IMG/VR virus record: IMGVR_UViG_3300042691_015436
Span: 1-29,796 of that record
DNA length: 29,796 nucleotides
Reading direction: 5' to 3' (one strand)
Origin: a virus
The notes under the pieces: generated by a model
What the model was told of the DNA's origin: nothing
Databases searched by the model: none
What the model saw: the letters and a program-made list of their open reading frames with translations, nothing else
Translations under genes and position numbers: made by a program
Part shown: piece after piece, positions 26,789 to 29,796 of the stretch
Position numbering within the stretch: position 1 is the stretch's first letter
Layout: each line of letters opens with the position of its first letter

Positions 26789-27739
26789 TTAGTCTCCGAT
26801 GAATACTGTACCCGAACCAGTCTCAATCTTATCACTTCCTGCCGAATTATTATCGAAATGTCCACCAGTTCCAGCGTCACCCGTATCAACAGTATCATCA
26901 ATACGAGCAGCACCTTTCGTTCCTTTATTGAGATTGATTGTCTTACCGTTTATTCTTATGTCACCTGTAACATTTAAATCATAGTCTCCATCAACGTACA
27001 TCTTAACATCTCCCTGAATGTAAATGGAATCATCACCAACAACCACAGTAAATTTATCTTTTTGTATTCTCTCTGATCTTGAACCGTCTGGTGCCCACTC
27101 TGTGTATGATCCCGAACGATGATATAAGTGAACACGTTCTGCGCCTTTTGTATCATCAAATTCTAATGCGTGTCCTGACTCAGATTCATATACATTATTG
27201 TATGGATACTTGGCAGCATAATATGGTGCTGGTTCAACTTTACTTGCTCGTTTTGCTTTCTTTGCTGCTACAATTTCTGATGGATAATCTGAATCGTTTC
27301 TTGCCAATCTTGATGTAGTCGGCTCATCTAACTTGCGTGGATAATTTGTCGCAGACTCATATGGTTTTACTGGTGCAGCAGCAACTTCTGATGGAGTTCT
27401 TGAATCATTAAACCCTTGTTGATAATTTGCAGCAACAAGAGGTATACTTGGCAACACACCAAGAATAATAGGCTCTTGAGCATTTTCACCATCAACAAAA
27501 AAACCAAATACCATATTACCTTCACGTGGTGGATATGGATTATTATTATTCGTTGGCAACGCAGATTGTGCCCAAGGCAAAGAATCAGTTGGTAACAGTG
27601 CCTTATTATCTGTGTGCCATCCAACGCAACGAACTTTACAACGGCCTAATTTTAATGGGTCGAAAATTTTTTCGACAATACCAACCCACCAGACAAAACC
27701 ACCTTTGCCAGCAAAATCTTTATTATCAGTAGCTTCCAT
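26789..27739 (-). CDS. 5: Central spike protein gp5-like without lysozyme domain (316 aa)
   Basis: Residues ~14-105 match the OB-fold domain of T4 gp5: WWVGIVEKIFDPLKLGRCKV, RCVGWHTDNKALLPTDSLPW, GNMVFGFFVDGENAQEPIIL, GVLPS. T4 gp5 (575 residues) has a lysozyme domain next; here there is only a ~60-residue linker. From ~178 the spike part starts (YPYNNVYESESGHALEFDDT, ERVHLYHRSGSYTEWAPDGS) and runs into a short beta-helix (VKMYVDGDYDLNVTGDIRIN). The end, GSGTVFIGD, may be a capping tip. The protein should sit under the hub and puncture the outer membrane. The start overlaps the preceding hub gene by 14 bases, which fits co-production with its partner. Confidence 0.9.
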   Translation of the reverse strand: MEATDNKDFAGKGGFVWWVGIVEKIFDPLKLGRCKVRCVGWHTDNKALLPTDSLPWAQSALPTNNNNPYPPREGNMVFGFFVDGENAQEPIILGVLPSIPLVAANYQQGFNDSRTPSEVAAAPVKPYESATNYPRKLDEPTTSRLARNDSDYPSEIVAAKKAKRASKVEPAPYYAAKYPYNNVYESESGHALEFDDTKGAERVHLYHRSGSYTEWAPDGSRSERIQKDKFTVVVGDDSIYIQGDVKMYVDGDYDLNVTGDIRINGKTINLNKGTKGAARIDDTVDTGDAGTGGHFDNNSAGSDKIETGSGTVFIGD

Positions 27740-29072
27740 AATTGTCTATAGCCTTGTTTTGCTCTGGTGTGCTTTGTGGTACAAAATCTGTTTCGTTAGA
27801 TGTTGTTGCTAGTTCTAAAATTGTTTCGTGTATGTCATACTTGATAACATGTCTTGCAGCAATAATCAAATACTTTCCACTCAATGAACGATCTTCATTC
27901 TCTGAGCCAGACTCTTTCTTTGAAAAATCTGGAACACGAACATTTAAATTAAAGCCTGATGTAAGTTGAAAATTACCAGGCATTACAAGTTTGATTCGTT
28001 TGTTCATCAGATTCGCAAAGATTGCCTTTCTTGCGAACACAAAATCTTCTTGAGTTTCTACCTTAGAGATAGATGTAGGATCATACTTCTTAATATAGTT
28101 ACTGTTCTTTCTATTGGCGCCAAAGATACTTAACGCTTTTCTTGCGTCATATGTCTCTGTTGCCTTTTCACCACCACGATTCTTTGATTGAGAAAAGTTT
28201 GCGGTATCATTGCCATGTTCCATTGCATTGTAGTGATCTTCAAATCCAATTCTTTTATTCTGAATAGTTCTTGTCAATGGGTCAAATCCAATGAATGTGC
28301 CAGCAGCAACACCTTCTCTTGTTGTTTTTAATTTGTCTGATTGATTCACCACTTCAAAGTGTCTTGGGCTTAACAAATCTTGTGCAGCATTAGTCTCTTC
28401 AAGATTCTTTGCTGGAAACTTTATCTTAAACAAATAGTCAGCAGATAAAAGATAAGACAGTGATGTATAGTTATACCCCAAGTTATTCTCAAAGAAAACA
28501 TAATTAGGTGAACGCTTTTGATCTATTGAACGCTTCGCACACCATTCGATTGCTTCTATCGGCTTTAGATTTGGTATTACAATGTCACGAATGCCTGTTG
28601 TTTGTTGAAACACTCCACGCAGTTTTTGCTCAGGTACTTTAAGATAGTTTACCAATATCTTTTTGGCTGCATCACTATAAGTTGTTTTATATGCCTGATT
28701 AATCTTCTGTTGTTCTGAAAAGATAAACTCGTCAGATACAAACTCTAAAGTATAAGTTTCAGAGTTCTGTTCTATTGTGGCTCTATTTGTTTGACGATAG
28801 ATTCTGAATGCTTTCTTCAAACGAAACGATTCCGAATCTGTATCTTTACCAATGTTTACCAGAAGAACCTCTGATCCATCAAATAAAAGTTTAGACGATA
28901 AACCAATCGAATCGATGATAACTACCGCACCAGTCATGACCGGTGACAAAAGAGAGTCGAATATGTTTAGTTCTTGAAACAGTTTGGATATATCAAGTTT
29001 GCCAGTTTTGGTTATTATGGCAAGTTCGTTAAGACTAAACTTCGATGGGGTTTCTGGTAAATTAACTGCCAT
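27726..29072 (-). CDS. Baseplate hub protein, gp27-like (448 aa)
   Basis: A 448-residue protein compared with 391 for T4 gp27. Sequence similarity to T4 is not obvious, but the layout fits hub proteins of the gp27/gpD type: an N-terminal beta part (LFQELNIFDSLLSPVMTGAV), a helical middle (YSDAAKKILVNYLKVPEQKL), IVIPNLKPIEAIEWCAKRSI followed by SPNYVFFENNLGYNYTSLSY, and a C-terminal beta part (GKYLIIAARHVI). It lies between gp53 and gp5 and overlaps gp5 by 14 bases. In T4, gp27 and gp5 form a complex, so position supports the call. The start overlaps the gp53 stop as TAATG. Confidence is high for a hub protein and moderate for gp27 itself. Confidence 0.75.
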   Translation of the reverse strand: MAVNLPETPSKFSLNELAIITKTGKLDISKLFQELNIFDSLLSPVMTGAVVIIDSIGLSSKLLFDGSEVLLVNIGKDTDSESFRLKKAFRIYRQTNRATIEQNSETYTLEFVSDEFIFSEQQKINQAYKTTYSDAAKKILVNYLKVPEQKLRGVFQQTTGIRDIVIPNLKPIEAIEWCAKRSIDQKRSPNYVFFENNLGYNYTSLSYLLSADYLFKIKFPAKNLEETNAAQDLLSPRHFEVVNQSDKLKTTREGVAAGTFIGFDPLTRTIQNKRIGFEDHYNAMEHGNDTANFSQSKNRGGEKATETYDARKALSIFGANRKNSNYIKKYDPTSISKVETQEDFVFARKAIFANLMNKRIKLVMPGNFQLTSGFNLNVRVPDFSKKESGSENEDRSLSGKYLIIAARHVIKYDIHETILELATTSNETDFVPQSTPEQNKAIDNYGSY

Positions 29073-29734
29073 TATTCTTTAGAGTTTATGACTCGTTTAA
29101 ATTCATCCATCAAACCAGACTGTGATGCAAACTCGGCTCGTAACAATTTAATTCTTCTTTTGGATTCATTAAAATTAATCTCATAGTCATAATATGTTTC
29201 AGTTTCTTTTGAAATTGTCTGTGTTACTTGAGTGCCATTTTTTAAAGTGTAAGTAGAAGTTGATGTTATAACGTTTGTATACGTGTTTGCATCTAACTCT
29301 ATTTTTTCTTTAATTGTGTCTTTTGTAGGATTGTTTGTAACTCTTGTAACAATTTTATAGTAAGACTTTATGTTTGCCTGCGACCAAATTAAACCCGTTT
29401 GCGGTGTCGTGTTTGCTGCACCACTTGCTGAATACTTGTCATCAATATATTTTGTTATTGTTCTCTGATCAAGAGGCCAATCAAACTGAGGATCAATGAT
29501 ATCATTGAACATTAAAACAATCCAATGCTTTTCTGGAGAACCATAATATTTGTTGGCAATTATTTCTGGTGTATCACCATCTTGTATATCATATGGATAA
29601 AAGATACTAGAGTTTTCTTTTAATTCTGTTTCAAATCCAAAACGTGCAATAATATTAGTTACAATATCAACAGAGTTTCTTCCATCAGATAAAGAATATA
29701 AAGTTTGTGGAAAATAGTTAAAATACTTTGCCAT
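29072..29734 (-). CDS. 53: Baseplate wedge protein gp53-like (220 aa)
   Basis: The length (220) is close to T4 gp53 (196). The N-terminus reads MAKYFNYFPQTLYSLSDG, then VDIVTNIIARFGF. A LysM-like part follows: YPYDIQDGDTPEIIANKYYG, then SPEKHWIVLMFNDIIDPQFD and WPLDQRTITKYID, which is the signature of this family. The C-terminal ~70 residues are charged and end in FASQSGLMDEFKRVINS. In T4, gp53 clamps neighbouring wedges together around the hub. It is the first complete gene of the window in transcription order and is followed by the hub and spike genes. Confidence 0.92.
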   Translation of the reverse strand: MAKYFNYFPQTLYSLSDGRNSVDIVTNIIARFGFETELKENSSIFYPYDIQDGDTPEIIANKYYGSPEKHWIVLMFNDIIDPQFDWPLDQRTITKYIDDKYSASGAANTTPQTGLIWSQANIKSYYKIVTRVTNNPTKDTIKEKIELDANTYTNVITSTSTYTLKNGTQVTQTISKETETYYDYEINFNESKRRIKLLRAEFASQSGLMDEFKRVINSKE

Positions 29735-29743
29735 AAAATATCT

Positions 29744-29796
29744 TTATTTAAACTTATTTGTGATGTAATCGACAGCTTGCCCAACTCTTGACTCAG
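29744..29796 (-). CDS. C-terminal end of an upstream structural gene (partial)
   Basis: One frame is open from the window edge to a TAA at 29744-29746 and encodes ESRVGQAVDYITNKFK. The gap to the gp53 start is 9 bases, which fits the packing of this cluster. Neither of the other two minus-strand frames leads to as close a stop: one ends further from gp53 and the other has no stop before it. In T4-like phages a baseplate or tube-related gene could precede gp53, but 16 residues are too few to identify the protein. Confidence 0.5.
   Translation of the reverse strand, partial: ESRVGQAVDYITNKFK

Noticed and set aside
29745-29752. TTTAAATA before gp53
   Set aside because: It overlaps the end of the upstream gene, and initiation would leave only a few bases of leader with no ribosome binding site.

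Overview
The window is a late structural cassette of a T4-superfamily contractile-tailed phage (myovirus). Every gene I can support lies on the minus strand, so the cluster is transcribed from position 29796 towards position 1. DNA is AT-rich by eye. Genes are packed tightly: the largest gap is 49 bases, five junctions use the overlapping stop-start TAATG, and intergenic T4-type late promoter motifs (TATAAATA and close variants) occur. I see no tRNA, insertion sequence, CRISPR or bacterial housekeeping gene. The protein types (gp53, gp5 without lysozyme, gp25, gp6, gp8, a DUF4815-type protein, MSYIG-type fibre proteins) resemble marine T4-like phages of cyanobacteria or of Pelagibacter-type bacteria. 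The host itself cannot be read from the window.

Right part, 29796-9659, is the baseplate. In order of transcription it holds the end of an unidentified gene, gp53-like wedge, a gp27-like hub protein, gp5-like central spike, gp25-like wedge, gp6-like wedge, a 1779-residue protein in the gp7 position, gp8-like wedge, and a 2473-residue DUF4815-type protein. The order 53-5-6-(7)-8 matches T4. Several of these proteins are enlarged by repeat domains. A ~90-110-residue module occurs four times in the gp7-position protein and once inside gp8. A GxGY-type repeat occurs in gp6, gp8, the gp7-position protein and the DUF4815 protein.

Left part, 9657-1, is a tail-fibre and adhesin cassette. It holds a small coiled-coil protein, a 316-residue fibre with an internal duplication, two paired sets of small paralogues (an MSYIG-type connector and a ~115-130-residue beta protein), a third related small protein, a fibre-like 218-residue protein, and two glycine-rich proteins. 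The larger glycine-rich protein (1404 residues) is a mosaic of polyglycine repeat units and is the best candidate for the receptor-binding adhesin. A 139-residue possible chaperone follows, with its own late promoters and a strong ribosome binding site.

The genes together appear to build the hub and spike, the wedges around them, and a multi-part fibre apparatus. The clearest unusual signals are the repeat module shared by two neighbouring baseplate proteins, the uneven loss of unit beginnings and ends in the giant polyglycine protein, and the duplicated fibre pairs joined by a near-identical stop-start sequence.
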